A stretch of DNA of 5,864 nt, taken from contig CALKYB010000185.1 in assembly GCA_938003565.1 (NCBI GenBank), forward strand, positions 1 to 5,864, written 5' to 3'. This DNA comes from an uncultured bacterium (lineage in GTDB: Bacteria > Bdellovibrionota_C > UBA2361 > SZUA-149 > CALKYB01). The notes beneath the pieces are model-generated. The model was not told the origin of the DNA, searched no databases, and saw nothing but the letters and a program-made list of their open reading frames with translations. The position numbers were made by a program, and so were the translations under genes. Numbering within the stretch: position 1 is the stretch's first letter; every line of letters starts with the position of its first letter. Positions 5,787 to 5,864 of this stretch are shown here, piece by piece.

Positions 5787-5864
5787 CCTCGCCTACCAAA
5801 CAATCCTTTTAGCGAAGAGGTCTAGTTTCCACGTTGAACTACATTGCGGCTGCAGAATCCGCTC

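Noticed and set aside
5735..5864. Partial gene or tmRNA-like sequence at the right edge (minus-strand frame ending at 5839, or an N-Y-I-A-A-A-like plus frame)
   Set aside because: All frames are too short at the window edge to judge, none shows a family motif, and the tag-like frame lacks the required stop codon.

Overview
The window carries six protein-coding genes, all complete and undisrupted, in moderately AT-rich DNA. Shine-Dalgarno sequences are weak or absent in front of several genes. There is no rRNA, tRNA, CRISPR array, insertion sequence or phage gene, so this reads as ordinary bacterial chromosome. The combination of a lone MEP-pathway ispF, a lipoprotein-like lytic transglycosylase, a compact site-2 protease and a fungal-type cystathionine gamma-synthase fits a Gram-negative bacterium. 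Verrucomicrobiota (Opitutae/Puniceicoccales-like) is my best guess, but it is inference from gene content and not shown by the sequence.

Layout. Positions 11-688 (minus) encode a membrane-embedded M50 zinc metalloprotease. It diverges from a two-gene plus-strand operon (925-3558) across a 236-base intergenic region that contains a long interrupted inverted repeat. The operon has two PLP enzymes of the Cys/Met (trans-sulfuration) family, six bases apart: a classical bacterial-type protein of 377 residues, and a 497-residue protein that resembles the fungal STR2/met-7 cystathionine gamma-synthases. A minus-strand NYN-domain protein (3586-4218) converges on this operon with only 27 bases between the stops. 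A second divergent intergenic region (4219-4464) holds a 17-base palindrome, a 16-pair inverted repeat around a promoter-like box, and a GC-rich hairpin. It leads into a lytic transglycosylase gene (4465-5247) that overlaps ispF (5234-5734). The last 130 bases hold no assignable gene.

How the genes work together. The two PLP enzymes most likely act in consecutive or paired steps of sulfur amino-acid metabolism: one condenses an activated homoserine with cysteine to make cystathionine, and the other makes or cleaves it. The lytic transglycosylase (peptidoglycan turnover) and IspF (isoprenoid precursors, and so the undecaprenyl carrier) are translationally overlapped, but their link is envelope-related at most. 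The points most worth following up are the fungal-type enzyme beside a classical paralogue, the NYN protein whose third acidic motif is replaced, and the structured DNA or RNA in the two divergent intergenic regions. I found no clear evidence of a wholly new multi-gene system.
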